From Polyangia bacterium (lineage in GTDB: Bacteria > Myxococcota_A > Polyangia > Fen-1088), in NCBI GenBank assembly GCA_036268875.1, contig DATATI010000020.1, forward strand, positions 308,012 through 372,011: 64,000 nt of DNA, given 5' to 3'. This document shows positions 8,608 through 18,880 of the stretch, piece by piece. Every line of letters begins with the position of its first letter. Position 1 is the first letter of the stretch. A program made the translations under genes and the position numbers. Below the pieces are notes generated by a model, which searched no databases, was not told the origin of the DNA, and saw only the letters and a program-made list of their open reading frames with translations.

Positions 8608-9594
8608 TTACGGACCGACGCAGGCCGCCCGGGTGGTCCAGTCGATGCCGCCGCGGTTGTCGCGAACGACGAAGGTGAACGTCACCGGCAATCCAGCCGC
8701 CGGGACCTCGGCGGCCTTGGGCGCCTCCCAGGTCACGTCGACGGTGGTCGCTGCATTGGCGTCCGTGCTCTCGACGAACGCGTACTGGCTCTTCAGCTTG
8801 CCGGCCGTGGTGAACTGCGAGATCTGCAGGCTCTCGCGCGCCGGCGTCGCCGTCGACAGGGGCGGGTTGCCCGCCATCACTGTGTAGGGTTCACGATCGC
8901 TTCCCTCGGTCGTGTTGCCGATGACGTGGTCGGTGGTGCCCGCCGAGACCCGCGGCCCCATCGCGCAGGGATCGCCGCCGGCAGCGACAGGCCACGCCTG
9001 ACCGTCGAAGGTGAACGCGCGATCGGCGGTGGGGTTGTGGTTGGCGTCGTCTCCCTGTTGCAGCGAGATGACCAGCGATGCCGTGGTGCCACCGCCGCCG
9101 GTGCAACCGGGGATGCCGCTTTGCGGATCGAACATCGGCATCGAACCTGGGCCCGCGCAGATCTCGCCGTAAAGGATCACGCTGGTCGCGCTGCCCAGCG
9201 CGTCCGCGGCAGGCACCGCAATCGCGATCCGCGGCGGTGTGGCGGTCCCCTGGAACAACGCCAGCGGCGCGCTTTCGCAACCGAGGGCAGTCTTGCCCTC
9301 GACTGTTCCCGGCGTGCACAGCGCGAACGCCCAGCCGAGCGGCGGCGTGGCGTCGGGCGCCGTGATCAGCCAGGTCACGTTGGCGGTTTCGCCGGGCCGA
9401 GGCGACGCCCGATCCGGCGCGCCCTCGACGGCGACCTGGGCCCCGAGCACCCGCGTGGTGGTGATGAGCGAGGCCGGATCGAACGTGGGACCGCATCCTG
9501 CCAGCAAGATGCCGCCGGCAAATCCCAGCAGCAGCAAACCCAAGGTGGTTGTCGTCGTGTTGGTCATGGTGGTTCTCGCTTCGTTGGAGTTCAT
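8608..9594 (-). CDS. Lipoprotein of the TonB-receptor operon, unknown function
   Basis: A 328-residue lipoprotein precursor with a hydrophobic signal and lipobox LLAGC (Cys about residue 33). The mature part is rich in Gly, Thr and Ala, has several Cys (CTPG, LGCES, EICAG, IPGC, AACVGP), and looks like one or two Ig-like beta-sandwich domains. It starts 14 bases after the receptor stop with a GAAGAGG ribosome-binding site, so it is co-translated. By analogy with other TonB loci it could be a surface or periplasmic partner that captures ligand; that is inference from position. Confidence 0.8.
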   Translation of the reverse strand: MNSNEARTTMTNTTTTTLGLLLLGFAGGILLAGCGPTFDPASLITTTRVLGAQVAVEGAPDRASPRPGETANVTWLITAPDATPPLGWAFALCTPGTVEGKTALGCESAPLALFQGTATPPRIAIAVPAADALGSATSVILYGEICAGPGSMPMFDPQSGIPGCTGGGGTTASLVISLQQGDDANHNPTADRAFTFDGQAWPVAAGGDPCAMGPRVSAGTTDHVIGNTTEGSDREPYTVMAGNPPLSTATPARESLQISQFTTAGKLKSQYAFVESTDANAATTVDVTWEAPKAAEVPAAGLPVTFTFVVRDNRGGIDWTTRAACVGP

Positions 9595-9608
9595 GAGTCA
9601 TTGCCTCT

Positions 9609-12194
9609 TCAGATCTCGCCGCGGACGCCGAAGGTCGGGATGATCGGCAGGCCCGAAATCACCCCGGCCTGGGTGAAGTTGAAGTTGTAGGTGCGGCCCT
9701 CTTCGTTGTGTCGGTCGTAAACGTTCTGCACGTCCAGATACGCGGCGATGCTGCCGCTTCTGATGTGCCAGCTCTTTTCCACGCGCAGATCCAGGCGATG
9801 GAAGGCGTTGCTGCGCTCGCTGTTGATGGCGCCGTAGATCGGTTTGTACGTGTCGGTGTTGGCGTTGTAGATGCTGCCTGCTACCGGCGTGATCGGGTTG
9901 CCGGTGACGTAACGGAACGTTCCCGACAGATCCCAGTTGCGGCCCAGGCGATAGGCCCCGGCGACAGTCAGGATGTGGGTTTGGTCCCAGCTGAACAGCC
10001 GCCACTCGGTGTTGTGATCGTTGCGCTCGCTGCGCGACAACGTGTACGAGAGAAACCCGCTCGACTTCGCGGTCGGCCGCAGCTTCGCCGACGCCTCGCC
10101 GCCGTAGATCCGACCGATGCCGTCGTTGTTCAGGTTCTCGCCCGGAACCGGGCTATCGACCGTCAATTGACCGAGGCGTTTGTAGAAGCCCTCGGCGGTC
10201 ACCTTCAAACGCGGGCCGATTTCCTGCTCGACGCCCAGGCTGTAGTGCTGGGCTTGCCCCGGTCGCAGGTGGGGATTGCCGACCACGGGCAAGCTCTCCG
10301 CACCGCTTGGCGCCTGAGAAAAAAGTCCGACGCCACCCTTGATGACAGTGGTCGCGGTGAGCTGATAGCGCCCGGTCAGCCGCGGATCGAAGGTCCAGCG
10401 ATGAACGTCGCCGAGGTAATCGACGCGCCCGCCGGGAACGAGGATCAGCCGCGCGCCGATCTGCCAGATGCCTTCGACGTAAGCGGCCGGTCGCAGGAAA
10501 CCGTAAGTGTTGTGCAGCTGCACGTTCTGCCGGCCGCTGAGGGGCCCGAAGGTGTCCGGATCGCCGTCGACCTGCGTGGCGCGCGGCCCGTCATAGGCGA
10601 AGTTGAACCAGTTGTACGTGACGTCCAGCCCGGCAATCAGCCGCAGCTGGTCAGCCAACCGCGCGCGCCACTCCGAGCGCAGGAAGCCTTCGTATCCCGG
10701 GATATGCGCGGCCAGACCAGGCCCGACGTCCGTGGTGAACGAGAACGGTCCGGTGGACACGTTGATCTCGTGCTCGACCGCGGCGTTGTAGTGGTGCTGC
10801 CAGGTGAGCTGCGCGCGGTGAAAGCTGCTGCTGGAGCTGACGCCACCGCGAATGGACGGATCGCTGTCGGCGGGGTGGGCCAGGATCAACTTGAGATCGT
10901 CGTACGACCCGTAAACCATGGCCCGGAAGCGATCGTTGTCGCTGGGCTTGTAGGCGACGATCGCTTGATAGTCCCAGTACACCGGCGCCGCCGTGATCGA
11001 CGCTTCGTCCCTGGGGATCACCTTGTCGATGAAGAGATCGAAGTAGCTGCGCTTGGCCGCCACCGCGAAGGACCAGTTCTTGGCGATCGGTCCTTCGAGG
11101 AGGAACGAGCTGTCGACCAGGTTGACGTCGACCACGCCGTGCAGGCCGTCGGTCTTCGGATCCCGAACCCCGACGTCGATGATGCCGCCCATCTTTCGAC
11201 CGAAGCGGGCCGAGAAATTCCCCGGGTAAAGGTCGATCTTGTCGAGCAAGCGCGGCTGCACGAAGCTGGTGAGGCCGCCGAAGTGGTACAGGCGATAGAC
11301 CGGGGCGCCTTCGAACTGCACCTCGGAGTCAGCCGGCGACGAGCCACGAATGATGATGGCCTCGGCCTGCGGCGAGCGCCCGACGCCGGGCATGTATTCG
11401 ATGGCCTTCAGCGGATCGCCGCGCGTGCCCGCCATTCGCAGCAGCTCGTCGCCGCTGAGGCTGCGTTTGGTCACCTCGCGGGGCGGCGCCTCGATGGTGG
11501 CGGTCGCGCCGTAATTTGCCGTGGCCGCCTGGTTCGCCTCCCCGGCGGCCTCCATCCGATAGGTCACCGACGTCAGCTCGCCCGCGGCGACCTCCTCGTC
11601 GGCCGCCAGCGGCGCCAGCTCGGACGCGGCGAGCTGGACGTGAAATCGTCCTGACGGCAGCGCGGAGAAATGGAACGCGCCCGACGAATCGGTGAGGGCC
11701 GTGCCCGTGGGCTGGCCGTTGGCCGCGCTCAGCGTGACCAGCGCGCCGACGACGATCTGGCCGTCCCGTCGCGACAGCACCGTGCCCTCCAGCTGCCCGG
11801 TGGTGGGCGCAGGCGCTGCCTCGGCGGCCAGCGCGAACACATAGCGGTATCTGATGCGGGCGGCGATGGCCTTGTCGCCGCGCGTGGCCGGCGCGAACAC
11901 GAACCGCCGGGCCGCGTCCAGCGCGGCCTCGTCGAATCCGTTGCCCATCGGCGCGACGACGCGCGCATCGGTGACCGCGCCCTTGGCGTCGATGGTCAAA
12001 TCGAGATCGACGTCCGCCTGTAACCCAGCGGCCTTGGCCGCCGCGGGATAGGTCGCGTCGACGAAGGTCACCAGTTTTGGTGGGCTCAGCGTGGTGGCGT
12101 TGGACGTCGCGTCCTGTCCGTACGCCGCGTGGGCAAACACCGTCGCCGTCAGGGCGAGGGCGACGCGAAAGGAAGTTTGGAATCTCGAGATCAT
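9609..12194 (-). CDS. TonB-dependent receptor with N-terminal TonB_C-like and CarboxypepD_reg-like domains
   Basis: The chosen ATG (12194) is preceded by AAGGAG at 6-base spacing and opens a normal signal peptide (MISRFQTSFRVALALTA, cleavage near AYG-Q). A start at 12287 would put the sigma-54 promoter inside the gene. The 861-residue protein has, in order: a TonB C-terminal-like domain (about 40-125; YPAAAKAAGLQADVDLDLTI); a CarboxypepD_reg-like domain (about 135-220; GTVLSRRDG, DSSGAFHFSALPSG); a plug (about 240-350; AIIIRGSSPADSEV, YPGNFSARFGRKMGGIIDVG); and a long outer-membrane barrel. It should import a ligand with TonB energy. The ligand is not identifiable. Confidence 0.9.
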   Translation of the reverse strand: MISRFQTSFRVALALTATVFAHAAYGQDATSNATTLSPPKLVTFVDATYPAAAKAAGLQADVDLDLTIDAKGAVTDARVVAPMGNGFDEAALDAARRFVFAPATRGDKAIAARIRYRYVFALAAEAAPAPTTGQLEGTVLSRRDGQIVVGALVTLSAANGQPTGTALTDSSGAFHFSALPSGRFHVQLAASELAPLAADEEVAAGELTSVTYRMEAAGEANQAATANYGATATIEAPPREVTKRSLSGDELLRMAGTRGDPLKAIEYMPGVGRSPQAEAIIIRGSSPADSEVQFEGAPVYRLYHFGGLTSFVQPRLLDKIDLYPGNFSARFGRKMGGIIDVGVRDPKTDGLHGVVDVNLVDSSFLLEGPIAKNWSFAVAAKRSYFDLFIDKVIPRDEASITAAPVYWDYQAIVAYKPSDNDRFRAMVYGSYDDLKLILAHPADSDPSIRGGVSSSSSFHRAQLTWQHHYNAAVEHEINVSTGPFSFTTDVGPGLAAHIPGYEGFLRSEWRARLADQLRLIAGLDVTYNWFNFAYDGPRATQVDGDPDTFGPLSGRQNVQLHNTYGFLRPAAYVEGIWQIGARLILVPGGRVDYLGDVHRWTFDPRLTGRYQLTATTVIKGGVGLFSQAPSGAESLPVVGNPHLRPGQAQHYSLGVEQEIGPRLKVTAEGFYKRLGQLTVDSPVPGENLNNDGIGRIYGGEASAKLRPTAKSSGFLSYTLSRSERNDHNTEWRLFSWDQTHILTVAGAYRLGRNWDLSGTFRYVTGNPITPVAGSIYNANTDTYKPIYGAINSERSNAFHRLDLRVEKSWHIRSGSIAAYLDVQNVYDRHNEEGRTYNFNFTQAGVISGLPIIPTFGVRGEI

Positions 12195-12237
12195 CGGCGG
12201 CTCCTTGTTTCTGCAGTCGAAAGTCGAGCCGGCCTTG

Positions 12238-12253
12238 TGCAGCCGCCGTGCCG
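12238..12253 (-). promoter_or_regulatory. Sigma-54 (-24/-12) promoter for the TonB-dependent receptor operon
   Basis: The minus strand reads CGGCACGGCGGCTGCA: -24 GGCAC, correct spacing and -12 TGCA. The predicted start near 12227 gives a 5' leader of about 33 bases before the ATG at 12194. Fourteen bases (GGCACGGCGGCTGC) are identical to the exbB promoter at 5897-5912, and both are followed by ACAAGGCC. Confidence 0.78.
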
Positions 12254-12299
12254 AGGAAAACCCCGGACAATCCGCGGTTATTTTCAAGGCGCTGACACC

Positions 12300-12330
12300 T
12301 GTCCGCGGACAAGCGCGGACAGCTGTCCGG
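12300..12330. promoter_or_regulatory. Enhancer-like inverted repeats upstream of receptor operon and divergent kinase gene
   Basis: A perfect palindrome TGTCCGCGGACA (12300-12311) is followed by GCGGACA-GC-TGTCCGG (12315-12330). The half-site and the 2-base spacer match the repeats before exbB. The second pair is centred about 95 bases upstream of the predicted sigma-54 start, 23 bases (about two helical turns) closer than at exbB. The sites lie between the divergent receptor and histidine-kinase genes and could affect both. Confidence 0.7.
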
Positions 12331-12416
12331 TCAGCGCGAGCCGAAACCGTGAAGGTTGCCAGCGTGAACGTTGGTGCTGGCGAGCAGGGTCAGTTACCCT
12401 GGCTGGCTCGGTGGGC

Positions 12417-13586
12417 ATGTCGACTCTCGCAGCGGTTCTCGAGAGCGTGGCGCTGGCAGCGGCGCTGGCCTTCGCGATCTGGGCCTGGCGGGGGCGAAGC
12501 GCGGCGGCGAAACGGGCCGTGGCGCTGCAAGCGCAGCTCGGCGAGGAGCGGCGCAGCGCCGAGCGGCGCGAGGGCCTGCTGCGAACGGTGGTCGAGACCA
12601 CGCCGGTGGCGATGGTGCTGTTCGGCGACGCGGGAGACATCACCTTCACCAATCGTTCCGCGCGCGACCTTTTCTTCGAAGGGATGACGGTCGAAGGGCA
12701 GAATTTTCTATCGATGATCGAGCGGGCGCCGGAATCCCTGCGCCGGGCCGTGCTCTCGGAAGGGGACGAGCTTTTCAGCGTGGACGGAGTCGCCGGCCGC
12801 GAGACGTTTCACCTGTCGCGGCGGCACCTCGAAGATGGCCAGACGTTGATCGCGGTCAGAAGCGTCACCCAGGAGATCAACCGGCACGAGGTGGTCAATC
12901 TCAAGAAGGTCATTCGCATCATCAGTCACGAGATCAACAACTCGCTTGGTCCCATCTCGTCGCTGATCGGCTCGGCGAAGATCATCCTGCAACGGCCCGA
13001 ACACTTGCCCAGGCTGTCGATCGTCTTCGACACCATTCAAGAGCGCGCGCTGCACTTGCAAAGCTTCCTCGACGGATACGCCACCCTGGCCAAGATCCCC
13101 AAGCCCCAACCCGTCTCCGTTGCGTGGGGACCTTTCCTCGACAGCTTGCGCGGATTCTGGCCCGGACTTGAAGTCGCCGATGCGCCCACCCGCCCGGGCT
13201 TCTTCGACAGCGCGCAGATTCAGCAGGTGCTGATCAACCTGGTCAAGAATGCGCACGAAGCGGGAGGACCGCCCAGCGAGGTCAAGGTCGTCATCGAGAC
13301 CAGCGCGGAAGGCGGCTGCCGGATCTCGGTGCAGGACCGCGGGCCCGGCATTTCAGACGAGGTGATGCAGAATGTGTTTCTCCCGTTCTTCACCACAAAA
13401 CCAAGCGGCGACGGCCTCGGCCTGGCGCTGTCCCGCGAGATCGTCGAACTGCACCAGGGACGCCTGGGCTTTGGCCGTCGCGAGGGCGGTGGCATGTCGG
13501 TCAGCGTCTGGTTGCCCGATCGCGAGTCTGGGGCGGCCGGCGCTCTGGCCGCAAGCCGCGCGCGCCTCACGCTGACCCGCGCTTAG
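12417..13586 (+). CDS. PAS-domain sensor histidine kinase (partner of the NtrC-type regulator)
   Basis: The start at ATG 12417 (MSTLAAVLES) gives 389 residues; an upstream extension would run through the promoter region and receptor gene. One membrane helix (about 8-26) is followed by a PAS domain (about 52-145), HisKA with IISHEINNSLGPI (phospho-acceptor H171), and HATPase with N box NLVKNAHEAG, G1 DRGPGIS and G2 GDGLGLAL. There is almost no periplasmic part, so it does not look like a direct outside-ligand receptor; a membrane or cytoplasmic signal is more likely. It faces the receptor operon. The only nearby response regulator is the sigma-54 activator at 2385. Confidence 0.92.
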   Translation: MSTLAAVLESVALAAALAFAIWAWRGRSAAAKRAVALQAQLGEERRSAERREGLLRTVVETTPVAMVLFGDAGDITFTNRSARDLFFEGMTVEGQNFLSMIERAPESLRRAVLSEGDELFSVDGVAGRETFHLSRRHLEDGQTLIAVRSVTQEINRHEVVNLKKVIRIISHEINNSLGPISSLIGSAKIILQRPEHLPRLSIVFDTIQERALHLQSFLDGYATLAKIPKPQPVSVAWGPFLDSLRGFWPGLEVADAPTRPGFFDSAQIQQVLINLVKNAHEAGGPPSEVKVVIETSAEGGCRISVQDRGPGISDEVMQNVFLPFFTTKPSGDGLGLALSREIVELHQGRLGFGRREGGGMSVSVWLPDRESGAAGALAASRARLTLTRA

Positions 13587-13588
13587 GA

Positions 13589-14526
<938 letters not shown>

Positions 14527-14738
14527 GAACGAGCCGATGTATGTCTCGATTTTCTCACGCTGTCAATTGGCTCGGCGGTGCTCCCTCGCCTCGTTCGGAC
14601 GCGAAAACAAAAATCGGCGCCAAGCGAAACCGTACGCCTGCGCCAGCGCACGACCGACAGCTTCAGGCGGCGCCCGGCTGTTGGAAGCTGCGCGGCCGCG
14701 CCGGCGAGACTGTCGCAGTCGGTGGACCCCAAACGTCA

Positions 14739-14776
14739 AAACGGCCGCCCCCGCACCACGCGAGGGCGGCCGCTTT
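14739..14776 (-). terminator. Rho-independent terminator after the dihaem peroxidase-like gene
   Basis: A perfect 8-base stem GGCCGCCC/GGGCGGCC (14743-14750 with 14764-14771) has a 13-base loop. On the minus strand it is followed by GTTTTG. It lies about 27 bases beyond the stop at 14803. The interval 14527-14738 shows no other feature. Confidence 0.75.
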
Positions 14777-14802
14777 GGCCCCTATTTCTCTGACGGGAAG
14801 AT

Positions 14803-16350
14803 TTACGTCTGGTTCAAGAAGACGATGATCTTGCGCATCTCCTCGGCGGTGAAGCCGATGTTGAAGCGCTTGTTGTAGAAGTTCAGGACGTCCTGCAGCG
14901 TGTTGGCCTGGCCGTTGTGGAAGTACGGCGCCCGGTTGCCCAGGGTGCGCAGCTGCGGCGTCTTGAACTTGCCGATGTCGGCGAACTTGCCGGTGCGCAG
15001 AGCCAGACCCGGATCGGAGGTGGAGACGGTCTTGCCGGTGCTGGTCTGCTTGAACGTGTAGACCGGGTAGTCAGCCGTGAACATCGACGAGGCACCAGCG
15101 ACGTCGGAGACGCCAGTGTTGAAGAACCGCGGCAACGAGTGGTTGCCGACGTCGGGCGTGTTGTGGCAGGTGGTGCAGGTGCCCATGATCGTCGCCGGTG
15201 CGCCGGGGAGATCGTTCAATCCCGGCACGCCGGTGATGGCGATGGGCTTGGTGTAGAACAGGTTCTCGCCGTCGCCGATCTCACCGCGGTTCTTGGTGAG
15301 GACCGCGTTGACCGCCTTGCCGTTGACCTTGGGCGCCGCGCCGAGCTCGTCCGACTCCCACGGATCAAAGATGACGAACGAGACGTTGTTGAAGCCTTCG
15401 GCCAGCGGATCATTGATGCCGGGGGTGAACTTCGGGAAGTCGTCGCTACCCATGCTGAACACCTTGGCCAGCGCCTGGCCGCCGCCGCGAGCGACTTCGC
15501 ACGGCTGCCCAAGGTCGTCCGCGGCCTGCGCGAGGGTGCACCCGAGGACATTCAGCGAGCCGACCTGCGGGCTGCCGACATTGCTGGAGACCTGACCGAC
15601 GAACAACGCCAACTGGAAGTCAGCGATGGACGATTGCTGTGCGTCGGTCAGCGGCTTGGCCCCTTGAGCGTGTCCCAGCGTGGCGTCGTTCGCCTGGTTC
15701 TTCAGGGAGTCGCGGATGGCCGGACGACCTTCGCTCTCGCGCCCGTCCCACATCGTCAGCGTACTGAAGGCCAGGTTGCCGTCGGGCAGTGGTCGACGGA
15801 ACAGCGAGAACTCCGTGGTGCTGGCGAACCCGTACGGATCCTTGATGGTCGCCGTCGTGAAGTCGGCGTTGGCCGGCATTCCCATGCCCACGCGGATGGT
15901 GCCGTGGTTCAGCAACATGCTGAACGATTTCTGCTTTGCGGCCAGGGTCGACGTGTTGGCGAAGGTCCCCTTCGGGGCGTTCGATCCGTCGACGATGCGA
16001 AACAGCGGGTCGTTGCCCTGCGTGTTGCTGAAGATGCTCTTGATGGCGGCGGTGTTGATGCCCATGCCGTCGCGCAAGAGGTGGCAACTGTTGCAGGTAC
16101 GGCCGTTGGTTCCCAGGTTCTGGAAGAACCCGTTGTTGCGATCGATGTTGCCCGTGGTGGAGAAGACCTCCAGGGTTCCGAAGTTGTTGGTGTCGTTCTC
16201 GGTGGCCAGTGCCCCCGATTGCCCCTCGTCCGCAGTCTGGTTGATGTCACCGCAGGCAATCAGTCCGATGGCCGATGCGGCTGCAAGCCCGACCAATGGC
16301 CGGTACCCCAACCAATGTTCTGTCCTTCTAGCGTTTGATGAATTCGTCAC
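14803..16350 (-). CDS. Dihaem cytochrome c peroxidase/MauG-like lipoprotein
   Basis: The GTG at 16350 has an AAAGG site and opens VTNSSNARRTEHW, a signal with lipobox LIAC (SAIGLIACGD); this gives 515 residues, against 545 from an upstream ATG at 16440. Two haem c motifs are present: CNSCH near the N-terminus and CTTCH in the second half. The C-terminal block FKTPQLRTLGNRAPYFHNG is the standard CCP/MauG signature. It probably reduces peroxide or oxidises a substrate at the outer membrane or in the periplasm. The spacing between the haem domains is longer than in classical CcpA, so it belongs to a broader dihaem family. No electron donor is encoded nearby. Confidence 0.88.
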   Translation of the reverse strand: MTNSSNARRTEHWLGYRPLVGLAAASAIGLIACGDINQTADEGQSGALATENDTNNFGTLEVFSTTGNIDRNNGFFQNLGTNGRTCNSCHLLRDGMGINTAAIKSIFSNTQGNDPLFRIVDGSNAPKGTFANTSTLAAKQKSFSMLLNHGTIRVGMGMPANADFTTATIKDPYGFASTTEFSLFRRPLPDGNLAFSTLTMWDGRESEGRPAIRDSLKNQANDATLGHAQGAKPLTDAQQSSIADFQLALFVGQVSSNVGSPQVGSLNVLGCTLAQAADDLGQPCEVARGGGQALAKVFSMGSDDFPKFTPGINDPLAEGFNNVSFVIFDPWESDELGAAPKVNGKAVNAVLTKNRGEIGDGENLFYTKPIAITGVPGLNDLPGAPATIMGTCTTCHNTPDVGNHSLPRFFNTGVSDVAGASSMFTADYPVYTFKQTSTGKTVSTSDPGLALRTGKFADIGKFKTPQLRTLGNRAPYFHNGQANTLQDVLNFYNKRFNIGFTAEEMRKIIVFLNQT

Positions 16351-16770
16351 GAGTGAACCTTTCTGCAACTCGGCGGTTGCTTTGCTGACGCCCCTGGACC
16401 CCGCCGCTCCCGTTTGCTGCTGCCGTTCCCTACGCAACATGCGTGCCTGTAGGTTCTGGCGTCACGCCCGCACGCACTTCCCAATACTTGCGAACGGCTG
16501 GCGCTATCGCGTCCGCCAATACGGGGTGTTCGGCCCCTTGCACCGGCACAATAGGGCGATCAAAACGATGTGGACGACAATGCGTGGGACCTTACAGGTC
16601 AGCTCGCTATTGAACGTTGGTCAATGAGCAATGAATTTTCACTGCTGCTTTTCGACAGGGAGCCGCAACGAAGATCGTCACAGTCGTTCGAGAGAATCGG
16701 CAATCGCCGCTGAAAAAAACATTCCCACCTGGTGCGCGAGGCCGGGAACCTTGCGGGCGCTGAGTTCGCT
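16351..16770. other. Intergenic region between transketolase end and dihaem gene
   Basis: The 420 bases hold no supported gene. The right end carries the likely transketolase terminator. The rest, less GC-rich around 16550-16680, should hold the promoter of the dihaem gene, but no clear -35/-10 or sigma-54 site was found. Confidence 0.5.
16713..16748 (-). terminator. Probable Rho-independent terminator after transketolase
   Basis: On the minus strand a TTCCC...GGGAA stem with an inner CCT/AGG extension is followed by TG and seven T. It starts about 23 bases after the transketolase stop. The stem is imperfect (unpaired bases between its two parts). Confidence 0.5.
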
Positions 16771-18786
16771 CTATCGGGCGCGCAGCTGTTGCGCCGCTTC
16801 GACCACGTGGTCGGCAGTGATGCCCAGCTCTTTCATCACGCTGGCGCCCGGGGCGGACAAACCAAAACGATTGATGCCGATGGCAACGCCGTCCAGGCCG
16901 ACGTACGGCGCCCAGGTCGACGGAACCGTGGCCTCGATGGCCACCCGGCGGCGGCACGACGTGGGCAGCACCGACTCGCGATAGTCCGCCGGCTGGCGGT
17001 CGAAGCGGGCAAAGCACGGCAGGCTGACCACGCGCACGCCAGGGCCCAAGGTGACGGCGGCGGCCAACGCGTGCTGCAGTTCGCTGCCCGCGGACAGCAG
17101 GATCATCTCCAGCGCCGCGGTTTCTTTCCTGGCGATGTAGCCACCTTTGGCGACGCCCTCGCGCCGGGTCTGCACCGGGATCTCTTTCAACAAAGGCACG
17201 TTTTGCCGGGTCAACGCCAGCAAGGTCGGACCCGACGTGCGCTCCAGCGCGGCGACGAACGCGCCCGCGGTCTCTTCCGGATCGGCCGGGCGGATGACGT
17301 CGAGATTGGGAATGACCCGAAGACCGGGAACGGTCTCCACCGGTTCGTGGGTGGGGCCGTCCTCACCGACGCCGACGCTGTCGTGGGTGAAGATGTACAA
17401 CACGGGCAAATGGCTCAGCGCCGCCAATCGAATCGACGGCCGACAATAATCGGCGAAGACCAGGAACGTGGCGCCGCTGGGCCGGAACACGCCGTGGGCG
17501 GCCACGCCGTTCAGGATGGAACACATGCCGTGCTCGCGGATGCCGAAGCGAATGTTGCGGCCGCCGCGGCGGGCAGCATTGAAATCATCGTTGCCGGTCT
17601 TCAGATCGCCGATGTAGTTCAGCGTCGACCCGTAAAGATCCGCGCTGCCGCCGATCAGCAGCGGCATTTTTTCGGCCAGCGGTTGCAACACGTCCTGGCC
17701 GGCTTTGCGGGTGGCGATCTTGGTGTCGGCGGCGAACTCCGGAATGGCCGCGTTCAACGCGGCGGCGTCGACCGGGGTGTGCGCGGATTCCAGCTGCTTC
17801 GCCAGCGCCGGGTTCTTCGTCTTCCAGGCGGCGTAGATTTTGGTCCAGGCGTCGTATGCTGCTGTCTGGCTTTTCCCACGCTGGTCGAAGAACGCCCGGA
17901 CCTCGGGCGCGACGTAGTAAGAGGCGTCAGGCAGGCCCAGCGCCTTGCGCGCCGCCGCGCCGAACTTGGCGCCCGCTTCGCCGTGCGCTTTCTGCGTGCC
18001 GGCCACTTCGGGTATGCCTTTGCCGATGAGGGTCTTGGCGATGATGAGCTGCGGCTTGCCGCTGCCCGCTTGTTTGGCGCGGGTGTATGCCGCCAGAAAA
18101 ACCTCCATCTCGTTGCCGTCGATGGTCTCGACGTCGAAGCCCAGCGCCTCGAATCGTTTGGCGGTGTCCTCGCTTTGCGTCTCTCTCGCCATCGCGTCCA
18201 GGGTGACGGCGTTCGAGTCATAGATAAGGATCAGGTTGTCCAGCTTCTGATGGCCCGCAAACGCCACCGCCTCCATCGCCACGCCTTCCTGCATGCAACC
18301 GTCGCCGGCCAGGCAGACGATGTGGTGATCAAAGATGGTGTACTCGGCGGTGTTAAAACGCGCCTCAGCCATCTTTGCCGCCATGGCCATGCCCACGGCG
18401 TTGGCGACGCCCTGGCCCAGCGGCCCGGTGGTGGTTTCCACGCCGCTGGCGGCGTGGGTTAACTCGGGGTGGCCGGGCGTCTTCGAATTGAGCTGCCGGA
18501 AGCGTTTGATCTCGTCGATGGTCATGTCCGCATACCCGGACAGGTGCAGCCAGGCGTAAAGGAACATCGACCCGTGACCGGCTGACAGCACGAAGCGATC
18601 GCGGTTGATCCACTCAGGGTGGCTGGGGCATTGGCTCAAGGCGTGGCCGTAAAGCACGGCGCCAATCTCGGCGCAACCGAGCGGCAGACCCAGGTGGCCG
18701 CTTTGGCTGGCGACGACGGCGTCAATGGCCAGCCCGCGGGCCATGGTGGCGGCAGAAGCGAGAATGTTGGTTGGCAGCGTGCTCAT
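16771..18786 (-). CDS. tkt: Transketolase
   Basis: A 671-residue thiamine-diphosphate enzyme that moves two-carbon ketol units in the pentose phosphate pathway. The start MSTLPTNIL at 18786 aligns with the usual transketolase N-terminus; an in-frame ATG at 18855 would add 23 unconserved residues, and neither has a strong ribosome-binding site. Motifs: [11 protein letters not shown] (family SGHPGAPMG, so the usual Pro is Leu), [24 protein letters not shown], the ThDP motif GDGCMQEG, and [11 protein letters not shown] in the pyrimidine domain. It lies 94 bases downstream of the desaturase gene in the same direction. Confidence 0.95.
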   Translation of the reverse strand: MSTLPTNILASAATMARGLAIDAVVASQSGHLGLPLGCAEIGAVLYGHALSQCPSHPEWINRDRFVLSAGHGSMFLYAWLHLSGYADMTIDEIKRFRQLNSKTPGHPELTHAASGVETTTGPLGQGVANAVGMAMAAKMAEARFNTAEYTIFDHHIVCLAGDGCMQEGVAMEAVAFAGHQKLDNLILIYDSNAVTLDAMARETQSEDTAKRFEALGFDVETIDGNEMEVFLAAYTRAKQAGSGKPQLIIAKTLIGKGIPEVAGTQKAHGEAGAKFGAAARKALGLPDASYYVAPEVRAFFDQRGKSQTAAYDAWTKIYAAWKTKNPALAKQLESAHTPVDAAALNAAIPEFAADTKIATRKAGQDVLQPLAEKMPLLIGGSADLYGSTLNYIGDLKTGNDDFNAARRGGRNIRFGIREHGMCSILNGVAAHGVFRPSGATFLVFADYCRPSIRLAALSHLPVLYIFTHDSVGVGEDGPTHEPVETVPGLRVIPNLDVIRPADPEETAGAFVAALERTSGPTLLALTRQNVPLLKEIPVQTRREGVAKGGYIARKETAALEMILLSAGSELQHALAAAVTLGPGVRVVSLPCFARFDRQPADYRESVLPTSCRRRVAIEATVPSTWAPYVGLDGVAIGINRFGLSAPGASVMKELGITADHVVEAAQQLRAR

Positions 18787-18880
18787 GATGTTGTGCGCGA
18801 AGGATGGCACAAACTGGTCAACCTGGGCAGCGGTTCTGCCACTGAAGATCGTCATCCCGGTCGCCCGGCAAAACCTGCGA

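Noticed and set aside
9708..11654. 648-codon plus-strand open frame
   Set aside because: Antisense shadow of the TonB-dependent receptor; composition lacks any domain or signal.
12129..12416. N-terminal extension of the histidine kinase
   Set aside because: It would cross the receptor promoter, enhancer repeats and the receptor start; the membrane helix begins normally from ATG 12417.
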